DNA of 64,000 nucleotides, from assembly GCF_003718715.1 (NCBI RefSeq), contig NZ_CP033465.1, forward strand, positions 1,178,001 to 1,242,000, given 5' to 3'. The notes below the pieces were generated by a model that was given only the letters and a program-made list of their open reading frames with translations, was not told where the DNA came from and searched no databases. Origin of the DNA: Clostridium sp. JN-1 (GTDB lineage Bacteria; Bacillota; Clostridia; Clostridiales; Clostridiaceae). Shown here one piece after another: positions 1 through 9,531 of this stretch (position 1 is its first letter; every line of letters begins with the position of its first letter). The translations under genes and the position numbers were made by a program.

Positions 1-70
1 TATAAATACTACAAAGATTATTGATAGGTATGATTTTAAATCAGCAATATTACTTTATGGAGGTTATAAA

Positions 71-1993
71 ATGGACTTTGAGGAGTTAATAAAAAGAGAT
101 AGAGAAAAAAGGAAAAAAAGTAAATTTGTAGGTACATTTTTAGATTACTTAGAATTGGTAAAAAAAAATCCTAATATTGCAGGTCTTGCTCACAAAAGAA
201 TTTACGACATTATATCGAGCAAAGGTGTAGAAGTTTTAAAACCTGAGGAAAATCTTAGAGTAAGAAAAATATATGGAAATGAAACTATAAAAAGTTATGG
301 CTTTTTTAAAAATGATTTTTTTGGAATTGATAAAGTTTTGATGAAGATAGCCAATTATTTCTATTCAGCAGCTATGGAGGGAGAAGAATCAAGACAAGTA
401 CTTTATCTAGTTGGTCCAGTTGGATCAGGAAAATCATCTATAGTTGAATCAATAAAAAGAGCTCTTGAAGAAAGTGAACCAATATTTAGTCTAGAAGGCT
501 GTCCTATGAGAGAAGAGCCGCTTCACCTTATACCTAAACATTTAAGACATGAATTTCAAGAAAAGTTAAATGTAAAAATTGAGGGAGATTTATGTCCAAA
601 ATGCAGGTATAGATTAAAGGAGGAATTTGGTGGAGAATATGAAAAGTTTCCTGTAGCTAAAACGGAATTTTCCATAAGATCTAGAAAGGGCATAGGAGTT
701 GTACCTCCAGTTGATCCAAATAATCAAGATACCTCCGTCTTAGTAGGATCTGTTGACATATCTAAAATGGATTTATATCCAGAAGATGATCCTAGAATAT
801 TTTCATTAAATGGTGCTTTTAATATAGGAAATAGAGGAATAGTTGAATTTATAGAAGTATTTAAAAATGATGTTGAATATCTTCATACTATAATAACTGC
901 AACTCAAGAAAAATCAATACCATCCCCAGGTAAAGGCTCTATGATATATTTTGATGGAGTCATAATTGCACATTCAAACGAAGCTGAATGGGATAAATTT
1001 AAGTCAGATCATACAAATGAAGCAGTATTAGATAGAATAGTAAAAGTTGAAGTGCCGTATTGTCTTGAATTAAATGAAGAAATTAAGATATATAAAAAGA
1101 TATTAAGTAAGAGTAACTTTAAAGCACACATATCACCTCATACTATTGAAGTTGCTGCCATGTTTGCTATTTTAACAAGACTTAAGCCTTCAAATAAGGT
1201 GGATCAACTTACAAAATTGAAGATATATAATGGAGAAGAAATAGTTGAAAAAGGTACTACAAAGAGAATAGATATAACGGAACTTAGAGAAGAAGCAGGA
1301 AGTAGAGAAGGTATGGATGGAATATCCACAAGATTTATAATAAAATCAATAGATAATGCCCTTTCAAACTCCGAGTTTGACTGTATAAATCCTTTAAGTG
1401 TTATGGACAGCATAATAAAGTCAATACGTGATCTGGACGCAGCTGATGATTTGAAGAAAAAGTACCTGGCATTTGTACAAGATACTATAAGAAAAGAGTA
1501 TAACAAGATATTAGAGAAAGAAATTACTAAAGCCTTTATACAAAGTTTTAGAGAACAAGCAGAAAGCTTATTTAATAACTATTTGGATCATTCAGAAGCT
1601 TATGTAAATAAGACTAAAATTAAGGATAATTCAACTGGAGAACAATTAGAACCAGATGAAAACTTTATGAGATCAATCGAGGAGCAAATAGGGATATCAG
1701 AAAGTTCAGCTAAAGGATTTAGATCAGATGTAACGTCATATATGTTTTATATGATGAGAAAAGGAGAAAAACTAGAGTATACATCATATGAACCACTAAA
1801 AGAAGCCATTGAGAAAAAGATTACTTCATCTGTAAGGGAAATGTCACGTATTATTACAAAGTCAAAAGTTAGGGATAAAGAACAGGATGAAAAGTATAAT
1901 TCGATGGTTGAGGAAATGAAGAAAAATGGATATTGTGATCACTGCTGCGATGTAATACTTAAATATGCGGCTAACAACTTATGGAAGGATTGA
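71..1993 (+). CDS. prkA: PrkA-type serine protein kinase / AAA+ ATPase
   Basis: Protein of 640 aa, the usual length of the PrkA/YeaG family. A Walker A motif (GPVGSGKSS) lies near residue 115 in the N-terminal AAA+ domain. It is followed by a Cys-rich stretch (CPKCRY) and a C-terminal PrkA domain. Family knowledge: PrkA proteins are linked to sporulation in Bacillus and to starvation responses in enterobacteria. Kinase activity is reported, and a protease-like activity has also been proposed. GGAGG lies at the correct distance before ATG 71. The next gene starts 4 bases after the stop, and the order prkA-yhbH-spoVR is the conserved clostridial sporulation operon. The promoter is outside or at the very edge of the window. 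Confidence 0.95.
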   Translation: MDFEELIKRDREKRKKSKFVGTFLDYLELVKKNPNIAGLAHKRIYDIISSKGVEVLKPEENLRVRKIYGNETIKSYGFFKNDFFGIDKVLMKIANYFYSAAMEGEESRQVLYLVGPVGSGKSSIVESIKRALEESEPIFSLEGCPMREEPLHLIPKHLRHEFQEKLNVKIEGDLCPKCRYRLKEEFGGEYEKFPVAKTEFSIRSRKGIGVVPPVDPNNQDTSVLVGSVDISKMDLYPEDDPRIFSLNGAFNIGNRGIVEFIEVFKNDVEYLHTIITATQEKSIPSPGKGSMIYFDGVIIAHSNEAEWDKFKSDHTNEAVLDRIVKVEVPYCLELNEEIKIYKKILSKSNFKAHISPHTIEVAAMFAILTRLKPSNKVDQLTKLKIYNGEEIVEKGTTKRIDITELREEAGSREGMDGISTRFIIKSIDNALSNSEFDCINPLSVMDSIIKSIRDLDAADDLKKKYLAFVQDTIRKEYNKILEKEITKAFIQSFREQAESLFNNYLDHSEAYVNKTKIKDNSTGEQLEPDENFMRSIEEQIGISESSAKGFRSDVTSYMFYMMRKGEKLEYTSYEPLKEAIEKKITSSVREMSRIITKSKVRDKEQDEKYNSMVEEMKKNGYCDHCCDVILKYAANNLWKD

Positions 1994-1997
1994 TAGT

Positions 1998-3221
1998 ATG
2001 GCTGTATTTAGGGAATTTAGTCCGATAGATCATGATAGGGCAGTTGAAGATAGGAGAAGGAATAGAGAACTAGTAGATGATTCAATAAAGAAAAATTTAG
2101 TTGACATATTATCTGAAGAAAGTATAGTTGGACAAACAAATAAAAATAAAAAAATAAAGATTCCAATTAAGGGACTCAAAGAATATAGGTTTATGTATGG
2201 AAGAAATGTTCCTGAAGTTGGCAGTGGAAATGGCTCAGAAAAAAGGGGCGATGTAATAGGTATATCAAGGGACGGAAATAAAAAGGGCAAAAGTGGAGCT
2301 GGAAATGAAGAAGGCGAAGATATATATGAAACTGAAGTTACAATTGAAGATATAATAGAGTATATATTTGATGATTTGAATCTTCCTAATTTAAATAAAA
2401 AGAAATTTTCTGAAATTGTATTTGAATCATCCAAGAAAAAATGTGGATATCAGAAAAAAGGTATACCACCTAGGCTTGCCAAAAAAAGAACAGTAGTTGA
2501 AAAGTTAAAAAGAAAACAGGGAATGAAGCGTGCACTTTTACAAAATCAAAATTCAGATAAGATAAATGACGAAGTTAAAGATAGATATAGATTAGAAGAT
2601 GGAAAATTAATAGGTAGATTTCCATTTAAAGATGACGATTTGAGATATTATAGAGTCAAACCTGTAAAGAAAAAGGAATATAATGCAGTTGTAATTTGCA
2701 TTATGGATACATCTGCTTCTATGGATCCAAATAAGAAGTATTTAGCAAGGTCCTTTTACTTTATGCTGTATCATTTTGTTAAAATGAAATACTCAAATGT
2801 TGAAATAGTATTTATTGCACATTCAACAGTTGCAAAAGTAGTTACGGAAAATGAGTTTTTCCATAAAGTTGAATCGGGTGGAACATATATATCAAGTGGA
2901 TACAATAAAGCACTTGAAATAATAGATGAAAAATACAATCCAGGTATATGGAATATATATGCGTTTCATGTGAGCGATGGTGATAATTGGAGTGAAGACA
3001 ACAATAGAGCAGTAAAATCTGCAAATAAACTTTGTGATGTATGTAATTTATTTGGATATGCTGAGATAATGTCATATGGGTATATAAGTGCTATAAAAAA
3101 GAGGTATTTAAGTGAAGTACAAAGAAAAAACTTTGTACCAGTATCCATAAAAAAGAAAGAAGATATGTGGAATGCTTTAAAGAAGATGCTTACAGTAGAT
3201 ACAAAAAATGATATAGAATGA
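1998..3221 (+). CDS. yhbH: YhbH/YeaH family protein (DUF444) with VWA-like domain
   Basis: Protein of 407 aa of the DUF444 family. I start it at ATG 1998, four bases after the prkA stop, because GGAAGGA inside the end of prkA is a good ribosome site. The longer reading from 1965 would overlap prkA. The N-terminal half is highly charged and low in complexity. The C-terminal half has the von Willebrand A-type metal site DTSASMD (about residue 237) and a later [10 protein letters not shown]. Family knowledge: it is sporulation-associated in Bacillus and is the constant partner of PrkA and SpoVR, but its biochemistry is unknown. Confidence 0.93.
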   Translation: MAVFREFSPIDHDRAVEDRRRNRELVDDSIKKNLVDILSEESIVGQTNKNKKIKIPIKGLKEYRFMYGRNVPEVGSGNGSEKRGDVIGISRDGNKKGKSGAGNEEGEDIYETEVTIEDIIEYIFDDLNLPNLNKKKFSEIVFESSKKKCGYQKKGIPPRLAKKRTVVEKLKRKQGMKRALLQNQNSDKINDEVKDRYRLEDGKLIGRFPFKDDDLRYYRVKPVKKKEYNAVVICIMDTSASMDPNKKYLARSFYFMLYHFVKMKYSNVEIVFIAHSTVAKVVTENEFFHKVESGGTYISSGYNKALEIIDEKYNPGIWNIYAFHVSDGDNWSEDNNRAVKSANKLCDVCNLFGYAEIMSYGYISAIKKRYLSEVQRKNFVPVSIKKKEDMWNALKKMLTVDTKNDIE

Positions 3222-3237
3222 TAGGAGGTTTAGTAAC

Positions 3238-4602
3238 TTGGAGTATACTTTAAAAGAACTTGAATACTGGAATGAAAAGATTGAAGAAATAGCAAAAGAC
3301 TCTGGGCTTGATTACTATCCTCAAGAGTTTGAAATCATAAATTACAATGATATGCTTGCCTATGAAGTATATCTAGGAATGCCTTCTATGTACCCTCATT
3401 GGAGCTTTGGAAAAGGATATGAAAGACTTAAGACACTTTACAGTTATAATCTAACTGGATTACCTTATGAAATGGTTATAAACTCTAATCCATGTATAGC
3501 TTATTTAATGAAAGATAATACCATGTTACTTCAAATACTCACCATAGCTCATGTATATGGGCATAATGATTTTTTTAAAAACAATAGATTATTTAAGACT
3601 GCTACAAATGCAAAGTATACAGTTGAAATGTTTAAAAATCATGCAGATATTGTGAGATCATATATAAATGATCCCAGTATAGGTTATATAGAAGTTGAAA
3701 AAGTGCTAAATGCAGCTCATGCTTTAAAATTCCAAACTAACAGAGCTGTAGGATTTAAATATTTAAGTGATGAGGAGATAAGAAAAAGAAAAATTGAAGA
3801 TTACAAAAGTGAAAATGTATACCACAGCACAATAATTCCTACAAAAGAAAAAGATCCCCCTGATGTTGAAAAGATTCCCCAGGAACCAGTTGAAGATATT
3901 CTAGGTTTTATATCAAAGTACGGTGAACTCAGTGAATGGCAGAAGAATATAGTTGACATAGTCAGGAAGGAAACAATGTATTTTATTCCGCAGATTGAAA
4001 CTAAAATAATGAATGAAGGTTGGGCAAGTTTTTGGCATTACAATATATTGAAAAAGTTAGACTTGCCGCCTGATTTATATATAGAGTTTATAAAAAGGCA
4101 TAATGATGTAATTGTACCGCTTCAAGGAAGCATAAATCCTTATTTCTTGGGATTTGAGATGTATAAGGATTTAAATCAAAAATATGGACTTGAGAAAATA
4201 TTTGAAGTTAGGTCAATGGAGAGAGATTCCTCTTTCATTAGAAGGTATTTTACAAAAGAGTTATGTGAAAAATTAAATTTGTTTAAGTATATTGAAAAGG
4301 ATAAAAAATATGTGATAAAAGAAGTTTCTGATGAAAGTGGATGGAAGGAAATAAGGGATGTTTTAAGTAACTCTTGTGGTACTGGAACTATTCCATATAT
4401 AAGAATTACAGATTGTTCAAGATTAGATAAAACGCTCACATTACAGCATGCTTTTGATGGAAGAGAGCTGCAACTTGAGTATACAGTAGAAACACTTAAG
4501 TATATTGTAGACTTATGGAAACACAAAGTTGTTTTAGAAACATATTTAGATGGAAAAAAGATAAAAATAATATGCGATGAAAATAAGGTGATTTATACGT
4601 AA
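3238..4602 (+). CDS. spoVR: SpoVR family protein (stage V sporulation, cortex)
   Basis: Protein of 454 aa of the SpoVR/YcgB family, required for normal spore cortex formation in Bacillus. Diagnostic stretches include GMPSMYPHWSFGKGYE (about residue 45), AHVYGHNDFF (about 100) and MNEGWASFWHY (about 258). The start is TTG 3238, with AGGAGG at 3223-3228 nine bases upstream. It is the third gene of the operon, 16 bases after yhbH. The enzymatic role is unknown. The conserved His/Glu positions are compatible with a metal site, which is inference. Confidence 0.95.
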   Translation: MEYTLKELEYWNEKIEEIAKDSGLDYYPQEFEIINYNDMLAYEVYLGMPSMYPHWSFGKGYERLKTLYSYNLTGLPYEMVINSNPCIAYLMKDNTMLLQILTIAHVYGHNDFFKNNRLFKTATNAKYTVEMFKNHADIVRSYINDPSIGYIEVEKVLNAAHALKFQTNRAVGFKYLSDEEIRKRKIEDYKSENVYHSTIIPTKEKDPPDVEKIPQEPVEDILGFISKYGELSEWQKNIVDIVRKETMYFIPQIETKIMNEGWASFWHYNILKKLDLPPDLYIEFIKRHNDVIVPLQGSINPYFLGFEMYKDLNQKYGLEKIFEVRSMERDSSFIRRYFTKELCEKLNLFKYIEKDKKYVIKEVSDESGWKEIRDVLSNSCGTGTIPYIRITDCSRLDKTLTLQHAFDGRELQLEYTVETLKYIVDLWKHKVVLETYLDGKKIKIICDENKVIYT

Positions 4603-4614
4603 CTTTGATCAAGA

Positions 4615-4649
4615 AAGGATATATTTCTGAAATTTAGAGATATATCCTT
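4615..4649. terminator. Hairpin after spoVR
   Basis: AAGGATATAT at 4615-4624 is the reverse complement of ATATATCCTT at 4640-4649, with further pairing inside. It lies 12 bases after the spoVR stop. The T-run that follows is poor, so this is either a weak terminator or an mRNA 3' stabilising hairpin. Confidence 0.5.
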
Positions 4650-4711
4650 AAAACAAATTTATAGTGCCATGGATGGAAAATTGATGCATTTGTTTTCATC
4701 CAAATTAAACA

Positions 4712-4899
4712 TTAAATCATATTTTGAACAGCTTGACTTGCTGCACCTTTCATAAGATTATCTATTGCTGAACCAACAATTCTTCGATTAGTTCTTAAAT
4801 CAAGCCTTAAACCTATATGACACATATTAGAACCTTTAACTCATTTTGTTTCAGGCATGAAATCTACTATTTTTACAAAGTTCTTTAAGTGATCATAGT
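4712..4899 (-). pseudogene. argC C-terminal remnant (N-acetyl-gamma-glutamyl-phosphate reductase)
   Basis: Too broken to appear as an ORF. Reading the minus strand from about 4899 gives FVKIVDFMPETK, an in-frame TGA, then [14 protein letters not shown] and, near the end, [19 protein letters not shown], stopping at 4712. This is the recognisable C-terminus of ArgC (family pattern: PETK-Y-VKGSN-CDIG, then SAIDNLVKGAAGQAIQNMN). The TGA falls at the position of a family tyrosine. The upstream two thirds of the gene are missing. It abuts an argD fragment on the opposite strand. Confidence 0.8.
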
Positions 4900-4907
4900 T
4901 CAGTTCA

Positions 4908-5428
4908 TGGAAGGACTATGGGGCATTAGCTGTAACAGGTCAGCCAAAATACCAGGAAGATTTTAAGCCACTTATAGGTGAAGTAAAAAGTGCTAAGTTT
5001 AATAATATAAAGGAATTAAAAGCTAAAATAAATGGGAAGGTGTGTGCTGTAGTAATAGAGCCGATACAGGGAGAATGTGGAATAAATGCTGCCACTATTG
5101 AGTATTTACAAGCAGCTAGGGAGCTATGCGAAAAGTATGATGCACTCCTTATATTTGATGAAATACAATGTAGTGTAGGTAAACTTGGTACTCTTTTTGC
5201 ATATCAAAAATTTGGAGTAGTTCCTGATGTAGTTTGCATGGCAAAAGGGTTAGGCGGGGATTTCCTATAGGAGCAGTTATGACTAATGAAAAAGCTTCTG
5301 TGCTTGTACCAGGGGATCATGGAAGTACTTTCGGAGGAAATCCATTAGCTTTTGCTGTTAGCTTAGCTGCTTTAAATGAACTAATAGATGATAGAATTAT
5401 AGAAAAAGTAGATGCTAAAAGTACATAA
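4908..5428 (+). pseudogene. argD remnant (acetylornithine aminotransferase), frameshifted and truncated
   Basis: The translation in pieces is HGRT, then YGALAVTGQPKYQ, IEPIQGECGIN, LLIFDEIQC and MAKGLGGDF. A frameshift near 5262 follows, then FPIGAVMTNEKAS and GDHGSTFGGNPLAFA, ending at a stop at 5428. These are signature blocks of class III acetylornithine aminotransferases, including the PLP-lysine region (AKGLGG). The N-terminal third and the C-terminus are missing, and at least two frameshifts are present (near 4910-4918 and 5262). It is non-functional. Together with the argC fragment it indicates loss and rearrangement of an arginine cluster. Confidence 0.88.
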
Positions 5429-5500
5429 ACAAAGAATAAAGTAAATAAATGTATATTTGAAAATAAAATAATAAAGTGACTGCGTATTTAATTTTTCGAT

Positions 5501-5529
5501 TTGAATTGGCTTTTTTAAATTGTTATAAT
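5501..5529 (+). promoter_or_regulatory. Sigma-A-type promoter for the sugar island
   Basis: TTGAAT at 5501-5506, a 17-base spacer, then TATAAT at 5524-5529. It lies about 50 bases upstream of the first gene of the sugar-uptake island. Confidence 0.7.
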
Positions 5530-5532
5530 ATT

Positions 5533-5559
5533 AAATGCCTGTATAATGTTTAGGCATTT
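5533..5559. promoter_or_regulatory. Palindrome just after the -10 box, possible operator or 5' hairpin
   Basis: AAATGCCT (5533-5540) and AGGCATTT (5552-5559) form an 8-bp inverted repeat around the expected transcription start. The position suits an operator for a sugar-responsive repressor or a 5' mRNA hairpin. No regulator gene is adjacent. Confidence 0.5.
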
Positions 5560-5577
5560 TGTAAGAAGGTGAAAAGC

Positions 5578-6444
5578 ATGGAGCGACAGATGTTTATTGA
5601 CAAACTAGCGGAATTATTATTCCGATTAGATTTTGATGAAGAGGCGAAAATTGATGCATTGAAATATATCTCTACTCATTATTGTTTTATTTCTAAAGCT
5701 TCCAACAAGGCTTATATTAGAGAGAATGATGAGTACCCAATAAGAAAAATAAAACCTCATACTAGACTTATGATATTGATATATAAGATGGTAGCTTTGA
5801 GGAATACATATTATGAAAAAGGATTACCTGAAGATGTTTTGTTTGATACCTTATCAGATGTAACGCTTCGTCAAAGGATGTATCTAAAACAGTATGGTAA
5901 ACTGGGATTATCAGATGAAGATATAATGTGGTTAAAACATATTTATGAATTAAATATTTTCAAGCTGGGTTCTTTGCAGTTTGAAATAGGACAAATGGAG
6001 TATTTGACATGGAAAGGTCTCGTATATTTTGATGGAATCTCGAAAAAGCTTCATGAAGGCATGCCAATTTTAAACGTTCACATTCGTAGAGAAGTGGATT
6101 TGTCAAAAGAGGCAGTAGATGAATCTTTTAAGAGAGCAGAGGGCTTTTTTACAAAATACTTTCCTGAGCATAATTTTTTAGCATACACTTGCAACTCATG
6201 GATGTTGTATTCAGGAAATCAGCGGCTGTTGACTTCATCTAGTAGTATTTTGGGTTTCGCGAGAAGATTTGAGCTTATAGGCGAAAGTAATACAAATGAT
6301 ATGGCTATAAAGTATATATTTGGAAAAAGATATAGAAAGAAGAAAGATTATCCTCAAGAAACGAGTCTACAAAAGAATGCACTAAATAATTTAAAACATT
6401 TGGGTGTAGGATGTGGTATTATATGGAGAAAGAACAAGCATTAA
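5578..6444 (+). CDS. Acyltransferase-like protein of a carbohydrate-utilisation island (DUF5596-type)
   Basis: Protein of 288 aa. I prefer ATG 5578 over the upstream GTG 5569, because AGAAGG ends 8 bases before the ATG and overlaps the GTG. No signal peptide or membrane segment is seen. The architecture resembles the acyltransferase-domain proteins annotated as DUF5596, found beside sugar transporters and glycosidases in gut and soil Firmicutes: a helical N-terminus, then a central segment ending MPILNVHIRRE and the block FLAYTCNSWMLYSG. The substrate is unknown. It is the first gene of an apparent operon with a sugar ABC transporter and a GH123-like enzyme, 34 bases before the binding-protein gene. 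The family call is from memory of such proteins, with moderate certainty. Confidence 0.6.
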   Translation: MERQMFIDKLAELLFRLDFDEEAKIDALKYISTHYCFISKASNKAYIRENDEYPIRKIKPHTRLMILIYKMVALRNTYYEKGLPEDVLFDTLSDVTLRQRMYLKQYGKLGLSDEDIMWLKHIYELNIFKLGSLQFEIGQMEYLTWKGLVYFDGISKKLHEGMPILNVHIRREVDLSKEAVDESFKRAEGFFTKYFPEHNFLAYTCNSWMLYSGNQRLLTSSSSILGFARRFELIGESNTNDMAIKYIFGKRYRKKKDYPQETSLQKNALNNLKHLGVGCGIIWRKNKH

Positions 6445-6478
6445 TTATAATATATTGATAAAAATAGGAGGAGCTAAA

Positions 6479-7732
6479 ATGAAGAAAAGAAATTTAATAA
6501 TCGTTTCGATACTTACACTTTCCATATTTATGACAGCTTGTGGAAAAAGTAATGTTCAAGAGGCAAAAAAATCCTCAAAGAGTTCTGAAATCACATTTAT
6601 GATTCCAGAGTGGGGAGTACCTTCAAATGACATGTTAAATGAGTTTACAAAGGAGACAGGCATCAAAGTAAATGTAGATACTGTTTCTTGGGATGATATT
6701 CGAAATAAGGTTTCTGTAGCTGCGAATGGAAAAAAGGCAGCGGCTGACGTTATGGAAGTGGATTGGTCATGGATTGGTGAGTTTTCAAGTGCTGGTTGGT
6801 TAGAACCAGTAAATTTAGCAAAAGAGGACGTTAATGATATTCCAAGTATATCATCTTTTACTGTTGGTGGCAAAGTCCTAGCAGTACCATATGCTAATGA
6901 TTTCCGCATCGGATATTATAATACAGATATTTATCAAAAAGCAGGTCTTACTGAACCAAAGACTTGGGATGAAGTTGCTGAGCAAATGAAAGTTATAAAG
7001 GATAAAGGTTTATTAAAAAATCCTTATACTTTACCTCTTACTGCAGGAGAAGGAACAGCTACATCCTTGATCTGGATGACATACTTAAGAGATGGCAAAG
7101 TATTTAATGATGACAATACTTTAAATAAAGAAAATGTAATGAAATCTTTACAATTTACTGATAATATGATTAAAAAAGGATTAATAAATCCAGTAAACAC
7201 TACATCTAAGGATATTGATACCTATAGGGAGCTTACTAATGGAGAAGCAGCATTTATGGTTGGACCTACTAATTTTGTAAGTAGGGTTAATGATGCAAAG
7301 CAATCTAAGGTAGTTGGGAAAATAATGCCAATATTACCTCCAGGAGGAACAGGAAAAGCAGCACAAACAATGGCATTAGTTGAAGGTATTGGTGTGAACA
7401 AGTATTCACAAAATAAGGAAGCAGCTGAAATTTTTGTGAAGTGGTATACTTCCAAGACTTCTCAAGCTAAACTATATGATACAAATAGTTCTATTCCAAC
7501 AAGAACCTCTGTTTTAAAGGATTTAATTGACAGCGGTAAGATGAAGAATACTGGGGCAATGCTTGAAACTTCAAAGCTTATTAAATCTCCATTCCCAAAT
7601 GGTGTGCCAAAATATTATTCAGAAATGAGCTCAGCTATATATAATGCAGTTAACAAAATGGCACTCGGACAATTAACTCCAGAGCAAGCCTTTGATGAAA
7701 TGAATGCAAAAATAACTAAGTTGGCTAAATAG
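6479..7732 (+). CDS. Sugar ABC transporter substrate-binding lipoprotein
   Basis: Protein of 417 aa. The N-terminus is a lipoprotein signal: basic start, hydrophobic core, lipobox MTAC with the cysteine at residue 21. The rest matches family 1 (MalE-like) extracellular solute-binding proteins, with EFTKETGIKVNVDTVSWDD near residue 55 and a C-terminal MALGQLTPEQAFDEMNAK, typical of this family. ATG 6479 is preceded by GGAGGAG. It captures a sugar or oligosaccharide outside the membrane and delivers it to the two permeases downstream. No ATPase gene is in the cluster, so a shared MsmX-type ATPase is expected (inference). The neighbouring GH123-like enzyme hints at an amino-sugar substrate. Confidence 0.92.
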   Translation: MKKRNLIIVSILTLSIFMTACGKSNVQEAKKSSKSSEITFMIPEWGVPSNDMLNEFTKETGIKVNVDTVSWDDIRNKVSVAANGKKAAADVMEVDWSWIGEFSSAGWLEPVNLAKEDVNDIPSISSFTVGGKVLAVPYANDFRIGYYNTDIYQKAGLTEPKTWDEVAEQMKVIKDKGLLKNPYTLPLTAGEGTATSLIWMTYLRDGKVFNDDNTLNKENVMKSLQFTDNMIKKGLINPVNTTSKDIDTYRELTNGEAAFMVGPTNFVSRVNDAKQSKVVGKIMPILPPGGTGKAAQTMALVEGIGVNKYSQNKEAAEIFVKWYTSKTSQAKLYDTNSSIPTRTSVLKDLIDSGKMKNTGAMLETSKLIKSPFPNGVPKYYSEMSSAIYNAVNKMALGQLTPEQAFDEMNAKITKLAK

Positions 7733-7750
7733 GTAAATACTAACAATAAA

Positions 7751-7770
7751 GAGGGAGGGAAACCTTCCTC
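7751..7770 (+). other. Intercistronic hairpin with GAAA tetraloop
   Basis: GAGGGAGG, loop GAAA, CCTTCCTC: an 8-bp stem with one G-U pair and a GNRA loop. It lies between the binding-protein stop and the first permease, with the permease ribosome site AAGGAGG just beyond. Such hairpins commonly stabilise the upstream binding-protein mRNA and lower permease expression. Confidence 0.55.
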
Positions 7771-7794
7771 CTTTCGCATATCAAGGAGGCTTTT

Positions 7795-8664
7795 ATGAAA
7801 CGAGATGACAAGCAAGCATTTGCTTTTTTATTACCAACAGCACTTATTATGATCGGCCTAGTATTTTATCCAAGTATTAAAACCTTCTTTTACAGTCTGC
7901 AGGAGTATAAGCTTACAGATCCAGAAAATTTACACTTTATAGGATTTGAAAATTATAAGGAAATATTAAAAAGCCAGGCATTTCAACAGGCCGTTGTTAA
8001 TACATTGATAGTTATGGTAGTTGTATTGGTTATTGGATTTCTGTTTAGTATTGTGGTTGCCCTCATTCTTAATGGTAAAACTAAATTAAACGGTTTTTTG
8101 ACAGCTGTTGCCATTATCCCTTGGGCACTACCTCCAATTGTAAATGGACAAGTATGGAAGTTTATATTTTACTCAGACTTTGGTTTGATGAATAAAATTT
8201 TATATAAGCTAGGTATGATACATGAACCAATTAAATGGCTTAATACCAGATATGGAACATTAATTATAGTAGGGGTTATAGTAGCATGGCGTGTTATTCC
8301 TTTTTGCGCTGTAGTATTTCTGGCAAACATCCAGTCAATACCAAAAGAAATTTATGAAGCAGCAGAAGTAGATGGGGCAAATTCCAAGCAGATTTTTATA
8401 AATATTATCATGCCGCTACTAATGCCCTCTGTAGCCATTGTATTAACCAATTTAACTATGAGTGCCATCAATGTCTTTGATGAAATAGCAGCATTAGTTG
8501 GGTTTCGAACTACAGGTGAACCACTTTTGATTTATAACTATACTCAAACTTTTTCTTTCTTGAATTTTGGTTTTGGCAGTGCAATCACCTATATTATTAT
8601 GATTAGTTCAGGAGCTTTTGGATATTTTTACATTAGAAGCATTAACAGAGGAGGTGAACTATGA
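7795..8664 (+). CDS. Sugar ABC transporter permease (MalF/UgpA type)
   Basis: Protein of 289 aa with about six hydrophobic segments. It has the binding-protein-dependent permease loop EAAEVDGANSKQIFINIIMPLLMPS (about residues 188-212), which contacts the ATPase. AAGGAGG precedes ATG 7795. Its last codons overlap the start of the next permease (ATGA), which indicates translational coupling. It forms a heterodimeric channel with the following gene. Confidence 0.92.
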   Translation: MKRDDKQAFAFLLPTALIMIGLVFYPSIKTFFYSLQEYKLTDPENLHFIGFENYKEILKSQAFQQAVVNTLIVMVVVLVIGFLFSIVVALILNGKTKLNGFLTAVAIIPWALPPIVNGQVWKFIFYSDFGLMNKILYKLGMIHEPIKWLNTRYGTLIIVGVIVAWRVIPFCAVVFLANIQSIPKEIYEAAEVDGANSKQIFINIIMPLLMPSVAIVLTNLTMSAINVFDEIAALVGFRTTGEPLLIYNYTQTFSFLNFGFGSAITYIIMISSGAFGYFYIRSINRGGEL

Positions 8665-9506
8665 TGAAGTCTTTATGGAAAAAACTAAGTTATGCCACAG
8701 CAATATTAATGTTTTTGACGTTTACATTAGGTCCAATTATATGGTGTTTTATAGTTAGTATAAGTTCGGAGAAAGAAATGTTTAGCAGTACTACTCAATT
8801 TTTTCCCAACCATCCCACTTTGGACAATTATCGTATGCTTTTAAATTTTAATTCCCGGGAGAGTGAAATATTTATGAGGGGATTAGAAAACTCAATGAAA
8901 GCTGTTACCATAACCCTTCTTATAGGTCTTCCTATATCACTAATGGCGGCTTATGCTTTGTCACGTTTTAAGTTTAACGGGAAAGAAGCTATACGTACAG
9001 GGCTTCTTATCACCATTGTTATCCCTGTTTTTACTACTATTATCCCGCTTTATGACGTGTTTTCAAATCTTGGATTTTTAGATAATTTGTTTTGGCTGTC
9101 TGTAGTTTATGTATCCTCATTTCTGCCAATGGTGACTTGGGTGCTTATGAACTATATTAATACCATTCCTAAGGAATTGGATGAAGCAGCATTTCTGGAT
9201 GGATATGGACGGGTAAGAATTTTTTTAAATATTATTTTGCCTAATTCTTATCCTATTATTTTTGCAGTTATACTTATGATATTTTTGATGACATGGAGTC
9301 AATATCAAATTCCTATGATACTTGCTTCTTCCATTGATACAAAACCTTTAAGTATGATTGTAGCGGAATTTACCTCAAAGGATTCAGTTCAATATGGAAT
9401 CACTGCAGCAGCAGGTATACTGGCACTTTTACCTCCAGCCGTTGTTGCTGTAATATTTAGAAAGTCATTGATATTAGGTATGAAACAAGGATCGGTAAAA
9501 GGATAG
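8661..9506 (+). CDS. Sugar ABC transporter permease (MalG/UgpE type)
   Basis: Protein of 281 aa with about six membrane segments and the ATPase-contact loop DEAAFLDGYGRVRIFLNIILP (about residues 173-193). The start overlaps the stop of the previous permease. A second ATG at 8664 would also serve, and GGAGGTG lies upstream. It is the second half of the transporter channel. The closest family is the MalG/UgpE group for oligosaccharides. Confidence 0.92.
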   Translation: MMKSLWKKLSYATAILMFLTFTLGPIIWCFIVSISSEKEMFSSTTQFFPNHPTLDNYRMLLNFNSRESEIFMRGLENSMKAVTITLLIGLPISLMAAYALSRFKFNGKEAIRTGLLITIVIPVFTTIIPLYDVFSNLGFLDNLFWLSVVYVSSFLPMVTWVLMNYINTIPKELDEAAFLDGYGRVRIFLNIILPNSYPIIFAVILMIFLMTWSQYQIPMILASSIDTKPLSMIVAEFTSKDSVQYGITAAAGILALLPPAVVAVIFRKSLILGMKQGSVKG

Positions 9507-9531
9507 ATTTTAAGAGAGAAAGAGGGTAAAT

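Noticed and set aside
1204-1506. Antisense frame inside prkA
   Set aside because: It is a shadow of the real coding frame, rich in Ser/Leu/Ile as expected for reverse reading of AT-rich genes.
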